A DNA stretch of 64,000 nucleotides from Pseudomonas sp. NFR16 (GTDB taxonomy: Bacteria; Pseudomonadota; Gammaproteobacteria; Pseudomonadales; Pseudomonadaceae), in the NCBI RefSeq assembly GCF_900108875.1, contig NZ_FNYJ01000001.1, positions 1,643,533 through 1,707,532 on the forward strand. The letters run 5' to 3'. Both the position numbers and the translations under genes were made by a program. Below the pieces are notes generated by a model. The model was not told the origin of the DNA and searched no databases. It saw only the letters and a program-made list of their open reading frames with translations. Position 1 is the stretch's first letter; each line of letters begins with the position of its first letter. This document shows, in pieces, positions 7,967 to 16,155 of this stretch.

Positions 7967-9514
7967 ATGCCTATGCATCGAGTCGCTAGCCTGGCCGATC
8001 TTCGTCGAGATCGGGGCCTTCAGGTTGAAGTTGGCGAGAAAAAGGTCGTATTGCTGCGCCATGGCGATGAGGTTCGCGCCTATCAGGGCGAATGCCCTCA
8101 TGCAGGCGCACCGCTGGCCGAGGGGGCGGTCTGTAATGGGCATCTGATTTGCCCGTGGCACAAAGCAGAATTCGCCGTCGAAGATGGCCACTTGTGTGAG
8201 CCGCCTGCCCTGGATGCGCTGACTCGCTATACGACGCAGGTGATCGAAGGGCAGGTTCATGTCGATGATCAAGCGATCGTTGCCGAGCCACGATCGCTGC
8301 CCGACGATTCGCGCTGCTTCATCGTCATCGGTGCGGGAGCGGCGGGCACCGCGGCGGTGTGCGCACTGAGGGAGAAAGGCTTCAACGGACGCCTGTTGCT
8401 GGTTGATCGCGAGCGCGACCCGGGTTACGACCGCACCGCGTTGAGCAAATTTGTCCTGTCCGCCGACATGCAGCCTGACGATACGCCGCCGCTTCGAGAC
8501 GAAGCGTTCTACGAGGCCAACGGTATCGAGCGGATTCAGGGTGAGGTAATGAAGCTGGACGTCGTCAACAAGCGGCTGACGCTGGCAGATGGTCGGCGTT
8601 TCGCCTATGACGCCGCCCTGATCACCACCGGCGGTGAGCCGCGCGCGCTGCCGCTGATCGGCGCCGACCTGCCGCAGGTTCTGACCCTGCGCAGCCGCGA
8701 GGATGCGAAGAAGATCCTGGCCGCTGCACAGCCCGGTCGTCACGCGTTGATCGTCGGCGACAGTTTCATCGGTCTGGAGGCAGCCTCGGCGTTGCGCAAG
8801 CACGGCGTCGAGGTGACCATTCTGGCGCGCCACGAAGTGCCCTTCGCCGCACAACTGGGCGAGCGCATCGGCAAAGCGATCCGCAGCCTGCACGAACGCA
8901 ACGGCGTGCTGTTCCGTACCCATGTCGAGATCAGTCGCTTTCAGGGCGATGGCGTGAACGGCAAGAAACAGTTGCAGACGGCGGTGCTGAACAATGGAGA
9001 ACGATTGCCCGTCGATCTGGCGTTGATCGGCATCGGCGTGTCGCCGGCCACGCATTACATTGACGGACTGCAGCTCGAGAAGGACGGCTCGCTCGCCGTC
9101 GACGATGGCATGCATGCCGGAAAGGATGTATGGGCAGCAGGTGATCTGGCCACCTTTCCGTACGATCAAAAACCCCAGCGCATCGAGCACTGGCGACTGG
9201 CGCAACAACAGGCACGCATCGCCGCCGGCAACATGCTGGGCGGCGACCGGCATTACACCGACGTTCCGTTCTTCTGGACGTATCACTTCGAGAAGCGACT
9301 GGACTACCTTGGTCATGCCGACGAATGGGATGAGATCGTCTATCTTGGCGAACCCGAAACGTTCGAGTTTCTGGCGCTGATGTGCAAAGAGGGCGTGGTC
9401 GCGGCTGCGGTGGGCTGTGAGCGAGAGCGGCAGATGGCGCTGCTCGCCGAGCGCCTCAAGCAACCACTGTTCAAGGACGAAGCATTGATGCTGATTCGCC
9501 AGATGGACGAGTAA
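7967..9514 (+). CDS. Rieske [2Fe-2S]-FAD/NAD(P)H oxidoreductase (AIF-like ferredoxin reductase)
   Basis: A 515-residue fusion. The N-terminal Rieske domain binds a 2Fe-2S cluster through Cys43-x-His45 (ECPHAGAPL) and Cys62-x2-His65 (CPWHKAEF). An FAD-binding Rossmann motif follows near 112 (IVIGAGAAGTAA), then an NAD(P)-binding motif near 262 (IVGDSFIGLEAASALRKHG) and a C-terminal reductase domain. The layout matches AIFL/nitrite-reductase-like ferredoxin reductases, which pass electrons from NAD(P)H to a partner. The GGGAGGAA ribosome binding site is strong. The partner protein is not encoded nearby. Confidence 0.9.
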   Translation: MPMHRVASLADLRRDRGLQVEVGEKKVVLLRHGDEVRAYQGECPHAGAPLAEGAVCNGHLICPWHKAEFAVEDGHLCEPPALDALTRYTTQVIEGQVHVDDQAIVAEPRSLPDDSRCFIVIGAGAAGTAAVCALREKGFNGRLLLVDRERDPGYDRTALSKFVLSADMQPDDTPPLRDEAFYEANGIERIQGEVMKLDVVNKRLTLADGRRFAYDAALITTGGEPRALPLIGADLPQVLTLRSREDAKKILAAAQPGRHALIVGDSFIGLEAASALRKHGVEVTILARHEVPFAAQLGERIGKAIRSLHERNGVLFRTHVEISRFQGDGVNGKKQLQTAVLNNGERLPVDLALIGIGVSPATHYIDGLQLEKDGSLAVDDGMHAGKDVWAAGDLATFPYDQKPQRIEHWRLAQQQARIAAGNMLGGDRHYTDVPFFWTYHFEKRLDYLGHADEWDEIVYLGEPETFEFLALMCKEGVVAAAVGCERERQMALLAERLKQPLFKDEALMLIRQMDE

Positions 9515-9557
9515 TGGTCAGACCTGCAATGACAACAACAGGCAAGTGGAGAGTGAA

Positions 9558-9713
9558 ATGAGCAAAGAATCCAACCGTGACGACCTTGATCACAAGCCCG
9601 AGAACGCCGGCAAGGTCGGCGAAGAGCACAAGCAGCTGAATCAGCAAGGAGAGCAGGACCGTCACCCTGGCACGCCTGCGGATCCGAAAGAGCAGAATCG
9701 CAGCAAACCGTGA
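9558..9713 (+). CDS. Small hydrophilic protein (51 aa)
   Basis: A short frame beginning MSKESNRDDLDHKPENAGKV and ending NRSKP, very rich in charged and polar residues and probably disordered. It starts 43 bases after the oxidoreductase stop and ends just before a strong terminator hairpin, so it is likely the last gene of that transcript. The purine-rich GGAGAGTGAA before the ATG can serve as a ribosome binding site. The composition recalls small stress-related hydrophilic proteins of Pseudomonas, but no function is assigned. Confidence 0.6.
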   Translation: MSKESNRDDLDHKPENAGKVGEEHKQLNQQGEQDRHPGTPADPKEQNRSKP

Positions 9714-9719
9714 ACGCGC

Positions 9720-9749
9720 AGGGCCGCAACGACTCGGTTGCGGCCCTTT
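9720..9749 (+). terminator. Rho-independent terminator
   Basis: AGGGCCGCAAC, a six-base loop, then GTTGCGGCCCT gives a perfect 11-bp stem followed by a short T run. It follows the 51-residue gene by a few bases and also lies at the end of the convergent hydrolase gene. Confidence 0.8.
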
Positions 9750-9755
9750 CATGGC

Positions 9756-10892
9756 TCAGCCTCGACCGACTGCCTGTTGGCGCTGGCAGCGCCGACCGCG
9801 GTGCTGCTGAACCTGAGGCTGGGGCTGCTGTAGCTGCGGCGCGGCTGTCTCGTCCACGTCTGACGCCTTCTCCACCTTTATCCACCATGCCTGACCCCGG
9901 CTGGGGTACTGCAGGTAAAACGGCTGGCCCATCTCGGGTGTGGTGATGGAAATGCTGCGATCCCAAGCCAACGCGAGAATCCGGTCAAACGGCTCGTGCC
10001 AGGCGTGCATCGCCAGGTCGAAGGTTCCATTGTGAATCGGCAACAGCCATTTTCCGCGCAGATCGACGTGCGCCTGCAATGTCTCCTCCGGCTGCATGTG
10101 CACGTCGGGCCACTCAACGTTGTAAGCGCCGGTCTCCATCAGGGTCAGGTCGAATGGCCCGTACTGTTCGCCGATCAGCTTGAAGCCGTCGTGGTACCCG
10201 GTGTCACCACTGAAGAAAATGCGTTGCTCGCCATCGAGCATTACCCATGAACACCACAGCGTGCGGTTGCCGTCGCTCAAGCTGCGGCCGGAAAAATGCT
10301 GCGCTGGCGTGGCGACGAAGCGGATGCCGTGGATCTCGGTGGACTGCCACCAGTTCAGTTGCCGGACCTTCTCGGCCGGCACACCCCACTCGATCAGCGT
10401 GTCCCCGACGCCCAGCGGCGCAATGAAATGCTCGGCCTTGTCCTTGAGCACCTGGATGGTCATATGGTCCAGATGGTCATAATGGTTGTGCGAAAGGATC
10501 ACCGCTTTGAGCGGCGGCAGGTCGGCCAGGCTGATCGGCGGCTGGTGAAAACGTCGAGGGCCGGCCCATTGGATCGGCGAGGCGCGCTCGGCAAACACCG
10601 GATCGGTGAGGAAGTACTGATTGCGCAGTTTGAGCAGCACCGTCGAATGGCCCAGGCGGTAGACCGTGTTGTCCGGCGCCGCGAGCAATTGCTGGCGAGA
10701 CAGGGGCTGCACCGGAATTTCGCCGACCGGGCGGGTGTGACGGGGTTTGTTGAAGGTCGCGTTCCAGAAAATGCGCAGGGTCTTGAGAAATCCGGAGCGC
10801 TTCATCGGCTTGTGATTGAGATAGCGGCCCTCAGACCGGGACAGAACAGGCAGTGAGGAAGCGGTATCGAGGTTTTTTTCGGTCGAGGCCAT
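9756..10892 (-). CDS. Metallo-beta-lactamase-fold hydrolase (NAPE-PLD/UlaG type)
   Basis: A 378-residue hydrolase with the metal-binding motif SHNHYDHLDH in its N-terminal half and later ligands in SGDTGYHDG and PIHNGTFDLAMH. The LGHSTVLLKL and TDPVFAERASP segments are typical of the RomA/NAPE-PLD-like branch. A start at 10892 (MASTEKNL) is preferred because GGAG precedes it; an upstream ATG at 10958 gives a longer but unlikely N-terminus. The substrate is unknown. The divergent TetR regulator gene and the palindromes between them suggest chemical or lipid induction. Confidence 0.85.
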   Translation of the reverse strand: MASTEKNLDTASSLPVLSRSEGRYLNHKPMKRSGFLKTLRIFWNATFNKPRHTRPVGEIPVQPLSRQQLLAAPDNTVYRLGHSTVLLKLRNQYFLTDPVFAERASPIQWAGPRRFHQPPISLADLPPLKAVILSHNHYDHLDHMTIQVLKDKAEHFIAPLGVGDTLIEWGVPAEKVRQLNWWQSTEIHGIRFVATPAQHFSGRSLSDGNRTLWCSWVMLDGEQRIFFSGDTGYHDGFKLIGEQYGPFDLTLMETGAYNVEWPDVHMQPEETLQAHVDLRGKWLLPIHNGTFDLAMHAWHEPFDRILALAWDRSISITTPEMGQPFYLQYPSRGQAWWIKVEKASDVDETAAPQLQQPQPQVQQHRGRRCQRQQAVGRG

Positions 10893-11000
10893 GATGTGCT
10901 GACTCCATGGAACGGGTGGAGGTTTCCGCGACAGCAAACGCTGTGCAGAATGTTGCAAACGACGGAAAGAAGTAAGCGGGAAGTTGTAACAGCGCTTTAC

Positions 11001-11015
11001 ACTACACAGTGTAGT
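11001..11015. promoter_or_regulatory. Palindromic operator candidate for the divergent TetR regulator
   Basis: ACTACACAGTGTAGT is a perfect 15-bp palindrome (7-1-7) in the intergenic region between the hydrolase and the TetR gene. A related imperfect copy, TAAACTGTTCAGTGTAA, lies at 11045-11061 and shares the CAGTGTA half. TetR regulators usually bind such sites between themselves and a divergent target, so autoregulation and control of the hydrolase are inferred. Confidence 0.55.
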
Positions 11016-11120
11016 TTCAAGCTTGCACGATCTTCAAATGGAAGTAAACTGTTCAGTGTAATTTTATTGCTGGGGTGCTTTGCCAGTACGGCCCCTGCAC
11101 AACCTCTTAGAAGCGAAGCC

Positions 11121-11747
11121 ATGACCGCCCCCTTGCGACTGACCGACCGAAAACGTGAATCTATCGTGCAGGCAGCGATTGCCGAATTCCGCGACAACGG
11201 TTTCGAGGTCACCAGCATGGACCGCATCGCGGCCCGCGCCGAGGTGTCCAAACGCACGGTGTACAACCACTTCCCGAGCAAGGAAGAGCTTTTTTCCGAG
11301 ATGCTTCACCGTCTGTGGGCCAGTGCCGCGGCTCAGCCCGATGCTGCCTATCGGCCGGGTGTCCCGTTGCGGGCGCAATTGCGCGACTTGCTCAACGCCA
11401 AGATGGCACTTCTGGGCGACAGCAATTTTCTCGACCTGGCGCGCGTGGCCATCGGCGCGACGATACATTCTCCCGAGCGCGCGCAGGCGTGGGTCAACCG
11501 GCTCAACCAGCGCGAGGAAACCTTCACAGTCTGGGTGCGCGGCGCCCAGCAGGACGGCCGCTTGAAAGCCGTCGAACCGGGTTTTGCCGCCTCGCAGATT
11601 CACGCCTTGCTCAAAGCGTTTGCCTTCTGGCCGCAGGTGACGCTCAACGAGCCCATGCTGACGCCTGAAAAGCAGGAGGCCGTGGTCGAGTCGGCGCTGG
11701 ACCTCTTCCTCTGCTGGTACGAACTGCCCGCCAGCCCTTGCGCTTAA
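11121..11747 (+). CDS. TetR-family transcriptional regulator (AefR-like)
   Basis: A 208-residue repressor-type protein. The N-terminal TetR helix-turn-helix spans about residues 10-56 (IVQAAIAEFRDNGFEVTSMD, then AARAEVSKRTVYNHFPSKEELF). The all-helical C-terminal half resembles the AefR-like dimerisation domain. The ATG at 11121 is chosen because the domain begins right after it; the open frame extends upstream to 10896 across the palindromic operators, which makes the longer version implausible. The last codons overlap by four bases with the convergent inhA-like gene. It probably controls the divergent hydrolase. Confidence 0.9.
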   Translation: MTAPLRLTDRKRESIVQAAIAEFRDNGFEVTSMDRIAARAEVSKRTVYNHFPSKEELFSEMLHRLWASAAAQPDAAYRPGVPLRAQLRDLLNAKMALLGDSNFLDLARVAIGATIHSPERAQAWVNRLNQREETFTVWVRGAQQDGRLKAVEPGFAASQIHALLKAFAFWPQVTLNEPMLTPEKQEAVVESALDLFLCWYELPASPCA

Positions 11748-12421
11748 CGGCTGGCCAACACACGCTCGACGATCTGCCGACGGGCCAGCAACCCCGCTGA
11801 GGCGCGCTCACTGGCGACAGCCAGGACATGGGCTGGCGCGGTTTCGGGACGGCCGGAGTCAAACGGCGGCGCAGGGGCGTACTCCAGTTGCAGCTGAATG
11901 ACCTGGGATTTTTCCGGATCGAAGATCTCTGCGATCAGGGTCAGGGCAAAGTCGATACCCGCCGTCACGCCGCCGCCAGTCATCAGATTGCCATCGCGCA
12001 CGACCCGCTCCTTGACCGGGATCGCGCCAAACGACTCAAGCAACGAATGAGACGCCCAATGCGTGGTGGCGCGTTTGCCCTGCAGCAGGCCGGCAGCGCC
12101 CAGCACCAAGGCACCAGTGCAGACCGACGTGACGTATTGCGCGGTCGTGGCTTGCGCCTTGATGAAAGCCAGCGTCTCGGCGTCTTCCAGCAAGGCATCG
12201 ATACCGACCCCGCCCGGGATGCAGATCACGTCCAGATCCGGGCAATCGGCGAACGTGCGGGTGGGCACCAGCGTCAGCCCGGTGCTGGACTGCAATGGTT
12301 CAAGGTTTTTCCACACCAGATGCACGGTGACACCCGGCATCGTGGCGAACACTTCATAAGGGCCAGTGAGATCCAGTTGCTGGACCTTCGGGAACACCAG
12401 CAGACCGATGTGCAATGTCAT
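11744..12421 (-). CDS. inhA: Isonitrile hydratase-like DJ-1/PfpI protein
   Basis: A 225-residue DJ-1/PfpI-superfamily enzyme closely resembling, from memory, isonitrile hydratase InhA of Pseudomonas putida, which converts isonitriles to N-substituted formamides. The nucleophile elbow VTSVCTGALVLGAAGLL places Cys101 at the known catalytic position. The N-terminus IGLLVFPKVQQLDLTGP and the segment LQLEYAPAPPFDSGRP also match that branch. The start at 12421 has an AGGAG site; the longer frame to 12556 is rejected. The divergent GlxA-type regulator shares the same fold in its sensor half and may respond to the same chemistry. Confidence 0.85.
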   Translation of the reverse strand: MTLHIGLLVFPKVQQLDLTGPYEVFATMPGVTVHLVWKNLEPLQSSTGLTLVPTRTFADCPDLDVICIPGGVGIDALLEDAETLAFIKAQATTAQYVTSVCTGALVLGAAGLLQGKRATTHWASHSLLESFGAIPVKERVVRDGNLMTGGGVTAGIDFALTLIAEIFDPEKSQVIQLQLEYAPAPPFDSGRPETAPAHVLAVASERASAGLLARRQIVERVLASR

Positions 12422-12568
12422 GGAGTTTCTCCTGAATGGATGAGCGCAGGCGTCACCCGAAAAAGACGCGACTTCCGCTGATGGGTGGACGAGCCCACTG
12501 TAGCCAGATACGCTCTGGCGGATACGCCATATCACCCACATTTCACGCCACGCCATAGCGAGTTTGCC

Positions 12569-13549
12569 ATGCCCGAGCCATCAAGACCGGTGCACATTCT
12601 GGCCTTTCCCAATGTTCAACTGCTGGACGTCACCGGCCCCTTGCAGGTCTTTGCGTCGGCGAACGTGCAGCTGCAGGAAAACGGCCAGACGGCGCATTAC
12701 TCCCCGCGCGTCGTCGCCGCTCAGGACGGCAGCGTGGTGTCCTCATCCGGGCTCGGCCTGCTCACGGATCCGCTGCCGGAAACGGCATCCGACACGCTGA
12801 TCGTCGCCGGAGGCAAGGGCGTGCACACGGCCCTGACGGATCAGCGCCTGTTGCAGTGGGTGCGCGCTCAGGCTGCCGGCGCCCGGCGCGTAGCCTCGGT
12901 GTGCACCGGCACATTCATGCTTGCCGAGGCGGGCGTGATCGACGGACAGCGGGTGGTCACTCACTGGGATAGCTGCGCAAGGCTCGCCGAGCGCTATCCA
13001 CAGTTGCAGGTCGACCCGGAACCGATTTTCATCAATCGGGGCAAACTCTGGACATCAGCAGGCGTCACGGCCGGTATCGACCTGGCACTGGCGATGGTGG
13101 AAGCGGACCTGGGCCGCGCCGTGGCACTGGCGGTGGCCCGGGATCTGGTGGTGTTCCTCAAGCGGCCGGGCGGTCAGTCGCAGTTCAGCACCGCGCTGTC
13201 GATGCAACACGCCACGCGCAGTCAGGACAGTCGGTTTGGCGATCTGCACGCCTGGATCCTCGATAACCTGGCCAGCGATCTGTCGGTGCCTACCCTCGCC
13301 GCACAAGTCGGCATGAGCGAACGCAGCTTCGTGCGCCACTACCGCGCCCACACCGGCAACACCCCGGCGCGGGCCATTGAGCAACTGCGCGTGGAGGCCG
13401 CCAGGCGCTTGCTCGGCGACAGTGCGATGCCGATCAAACGCATCGCCGATCGTTGCGGCTTCGGCAGCGAAGAGACCTTACGCCGCAGCTTCATGCGCGC
13501 AGTGTCCGTCACCCCTCAAGCCTATCGGGAACGCTTCAGCGCAAGGTGA
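12569..13549 (+). CDS. GlxA-family transcriptional regulator (DJ-1 domain plus AraC DNA-binding domain)
   Basis: A 326-residue regulator. Residues 1-190 form a DJ-1/PfpI-like domain (HILAFPNVQLLDVTGPLQVF, with an elbow SVCTGTFMLAEAG still carrying Cys). Residues from about 225 hold the AraC double helix-turn-helix (LAAQVGMSERSFVRHYRAH and IADRCGFGSEETLRRSFMRA). It is divergent from the inhA-like gene with about 150 bases between starts, so it probably activates that gene. The start at 12569 is preferred; an in-frame ATG at 12485 adds a non-conserved 28-residue extension. Confidence 0.9.
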   Translation: MPEPSRPVHILAFPNVQLLDVTGPLQVFASANVQLQENGQTAHYSPRVVAAQDGSVVSSSGLGLLTDPLPETASDTLIVAGGKGVHTALTDQRLLQWVRAQAAGARRVASVCTGTFMLAEAGVIDGQRVVTHWDSCARLAERYPQLQVDPEPIFINRGKLWTSAGVTAGIDLALAMVEADLGRAVALAVARDLVVFLKRPGGQSQFSTALSMQHATRSQDSRFGDLHAWILDNLASDLSVPTLAAQVGMSERSFVRHYRAHTGNTPARAIEQLRVEAARRLLGDSAMPIKRIADRCGFGSEETLRRSFMRAVSVTPQAYRERFSAR

Positions 13550-13706
13550 CGCGTCTGCCCGCAGGGACATTCTTCACGAATGAATTCACGCCCTTGGCGT
13601 CATCGCCGGTTACAGACATGTGCATCGCCGCGCTGCCAATCGTAACCCTGGCAATCAGGCCGGCCCCGTGCGCAGCGGCTTGCGTCCGTCAGCAGTGGTC
13701 GCGCAA

Positions 13707-13770
13707 GAAATTAATTTTCATAAATTGATATCTTTATCGTTTTTCGTGTAATTTAATTTTCATCACGAAA
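13707..13770. promoter_or_regulatory. AT-rich operator region upstream of the permease/RpiR/D-aminoacylase operon
   Basis: Within the 392-base gene-free stretch 13550-13941 lies an AT-rich block with two related sites, GAAATTAATTTTCAT (13707-13721) and TGTAATTTAATTTTCA (13747-13762). The second is enclosed by an inverted repeat TTTCGTG-N15-CACGAAA (13742-13770). RpiR-family regulators such as HexR bind sites of the form TGTARTTWWWTTACA, so this is the best candidate for binding by the RpiR protein encoded two genes downstream. The rest of the stretch shows no gene. Confidence 0.5.
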
Positions 13771-13941
13771 CCAGAGATAACAATAATGCCTGCCTGTGAT
13801 CGTCTCAGCTTTGCCCTTTTCTCGCCCTGTGAGCCTTTGCAACATCTACTGCCGAGCGTTTTTTCAACGCCTGAAATCGCCGCGCCAGAACGCCGCCGGT
13901 GCCAGGCCTGACATCCCCTCTTCTCAGCAAGGAACCGTTGC

Positions 13942-15291
13942 ATGCCCCCTTCTACCGGCCTGTCTCTGTTGGCCTACGCCGCTGTCGCGATCATTGCGCT
14001 GATCGTCCTCATCGCGCGCTTCCGGCTCAATCCATTCGTCGTCATCACCCTGGTTTCCGTGGGCCTGGCACTGGTGGCGGGGATGCCCGCCAATGCCGTG
14101 GTCGCCTCTTACGAGGGCGGCGTCGGTAAAACCCTGGGCCACATTGCGCTGGTCGTGGCGCTGGGCACCATGCTGGGCAAGATGATGGCCGAATCCGGGG
14201 GCGCCGAACGGGTGGCCCGAACGCTGATCGACCGTTTTGGTGAGCGAAACGCGCACTGGGCAATGGTCTGCATTGCCTTTCTGGTCGGCCTGCCGCTGTT
14301 TTTCGAAGTCGGCTTCGTGCTGCTGGTGCCGATCGCATTTACCGTCGCCCGTCGGGTCGGCGTGTCGATTCTGATGGTCGGCCTGCCAATGGTCGCCGGC
14401 CTGTCGGTGGTGCATGCGCTGGTGCCGCCGCACCCGGCGGCAATGCTGGCCGTCCAGGCGTATCAGGCGTCGGTGGGCCAGACGCTGTTTTATGCCATTC
14501 TCATCGGCATTCCCACCGCGATCATCGCCGGCCCCATCTACGCGCGCTTCATCGTGCCGCGCATTCACTTGCCCGTGGAAAACCCGCTCGCCAGACAATT
14601 CCTCGAACGCGAGCCACGCGAACAGCTGCCCGGCTTTGCCATCACCATGGCGACCATCCTGCTGCCGGTCGTTCTGATGCTGCTGGGCGGCTGGGCCAAT
14701 CTGATCTCGACGCCCGGCAGCGCGTTCAACAGTTTCCTGGCCTTCATCGGCAACTCGGTCATCGCCCTGTTGCTGGCCACCTTGCTAAGCTTCTGGACAC
14801 TGGGCATCGCCCAAGGCTTCAACCGCGACGCGATCCTCAGATTCACTCAGGAATGCCTCGCTCCAACGGCGAGCATCACGCTTCTGGTCGGCGCAGGTGG
14901 CGGGCTGAACCGGATTCTTGTCGACAGCGGGGTGACCCAGGAAATCGTCGGTCTGGCTCAGGACTTTCACCTCTCGCCGCTGCTGATGGGCTGGCTGTTC
15001 GCAGCGCTGATGCGCGTCGCGACAGGTTCGGCCACGGTGGCCATGACCACGGCATCAGGGATCGTCGCACCGGTTGCGCTGGGCCTGGAGTATCCGCACC
15101 CTGAACTGCTGGTGCTGGCCACCGGCGCGGGTTCAGTGATCTTCTCCCACGTCAATGACGGCGGTTTCTGGCTGATCAAGGAGTATTTCAACATGACCGT
15201 GGCGCAGACCTTCAAAACCTGGACAGTGCTGGAAACGCTCATTTCGGTGATCGCCTTCGCCCTGACCCTCGGGCTGGCGCAGGTGCTCTGA
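13942..15291 (+). CDS. GntP-family permease
   Basis: A 449-residue integral membrane transporter of the Gnt (gluconate:H+ symporter) family with about 12-14 hydrophobic helices. Family signatures seen are LGTMLGKMMAESGGAERVA, PLFFEVGFVLLVPI, VPPHPAAMLAV and ATGAGSVIFSHVNDGGFW. It is a paralogue of the gluconate permease at 33191 in this same window. Its operon partners, an RpiR regulator and a D-aminoacylase, suggest that the substrate is an N-acyl-D-amino acid or related acid rather than gluconate. AAGGA precedes the ATG. Confidence 0.9.
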   Translation: MPPSTGLSLLAYAAVAIIALIVLIARFRLNPFVVITLVSVGLALVAGMPANAVVASYEGGVGKTLGHIALVVALGTMLGKMMAESGGAERVARTLIDRFGERNAHWAMVCIAFLVGLPLFFEVGFVLLVPIAFTVARRVGVSILMVGLPMVAGLSVVHALVPPHPAAMLAVQAYQASVGQTLFYAILIGIPTAIIAGPIYARFIVPRIHLPVENPLARQFLEREPREQLPGFAITMATILLPVVLMLLGGWANLISTPGSAFNSFLAFIGNSVIALLLATLLSFWTLGIAQGFNRDAILRFTQECLAPTASITLLVGAGGGLNRILVDSGVTQEIVGLAQDFHLSPLLMGWLFAALMRVATGSATVAMTTASGIVAPVALGLEYPHPELLVLATGAGSVIFSHVNDGGFWLIKEYFNMTVAQTFKTWTVLETLISVIAFALTLGLAQVL

Positions 15292-16152
15292 GTGGACATT
15301 CTTTACCAGATCCGCGCCCGCCAGGACTCCTTCAGCGCCGGCGAAGGTCGCATCGCCCGGCTGATTCTCAGCGATGTTGCCTTCTGCGCCAGCGCCAGCC
15401 TGGACGAACTCGCCGCCCGCGCCGAAGTGAGCAGCGCCACGCTGTCGCGCTTCGCCCGCACGGTGGGCTGCAAGGATCTGCGTGACCTGCGTCTGCAACT
15501 GGCCCAGGCCAGCGGCGTTGGCAGCCGCTTTCTCAAGCCGGAGCAGGCGCCGGAGCAATCGGCGTTCTTCACCCGGATCGTCGGGGACATCGAGTCGACC
15601 CTGCGTCAGCATCTGGCGGGCTTTGACGAGGCGCGTTTCAAGGCGGCGGTCGCCCTGCTGACGCCCGCACGCATGATCCACAGCTTCGGCATGGGGGGTG
15701 CTTCCAGCCTGTGCAGCGAAGAACTGCAGACCCGTCTGGTGCGCCTGGGTTACCCCATTGCCGCCAGCCGCGATCCGGTGATGATGCGCCTGATCGCCGC
15801 GACCCTCGGCCCGGATCACAGCCTTATCGTCTGCTCGCTCAGCGGACGTACGCCCGAGTTGCTCGATGCCACGCGGCTGGCGCGCAGCTATGGCGCGAAG
15901 GTCCTGGCGATCACCCTGCCCGGCTCACCCCTGGCGGAACTCGCCGATGTGTTGCTGCCGCTGCAGATTGCCGAAACCAACTTCATCTATAAACCCACGG
16001 CGGCGCGTTACGGCCTGCTGCTGACCATCGATGTGCTTGCCACGGAACTCGCGCTCACGGCCCCGGATGACAATCAGGAACGCCTGCGCCGGATCAAACT
16101 GGCGCTCGATGACTACCGCGGCGGTGACGACGGCCTGCCGCTTGGAGACTGA
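15292..16152 (+). CDS. RpiR/MurR-family transcriptional regulator
   Basis: A 286-residue regulator with an N-terminal RpiR helix-turn-helix (about 1-77; LDELAARAEVSSATLSRFAR) and a C-terminal SIS sugar/phosphosugar-binding domain (about 110-250; SFGMGGASSLCSEELQTRLVRLG and VCSLSGRTPELLDATRLAR). It starts with GTG directly after the permease stop and is followed by the D-aminoacylase after three bases, so it lies inside the operon it probably controls. The SIS domain suggests that a sugar-like or acyl-amino ligand is sensed. Confidence 0.92.
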   Translation: MDILYQIRARQDSFSAGEGRIARLILSDVAFCASASLDELAARAEVSSATLSRFARTVGCKDLRDLRLQLAQASGVGSRFLKPEQAPEQSAFFTRIVGDIESTLRQHLAGFDEARFKAAVALLTPARMIHSFGMGGASSLCSEELQTRLVRLGYPIAASRDPVMMRLIAATLGPDHSLIVCSLSGRTPELLDATRLARSYGAKVLAITLPGSPLAELADVLLPLQIAETNFIYKPTAARYGLLLTIDVLATELALTAPDDNQERLRRIKLALDDYRGGDDGLPLGD

Positions 16153-16155
16153 ACC

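Noticed and set aside
7784..9463. 559-codon minus-strand frame opposite the Rieske-FAD gene
   Set aside because: It is the antisense shadow of a gene with clear Rieske and FAD motifs on the plus strand.
10896..11120. N-terminal extension of the TetR regulator
   Set aside because: It would run through both palindromic operators and the TetR domain starts normally at 11121.
13734..13943. Minus-strand frame of 69 codons in the region before the permease gene
   Set aside because: It covers the AT-rich operator region, lacks a ribosome binding site and has no coding character.
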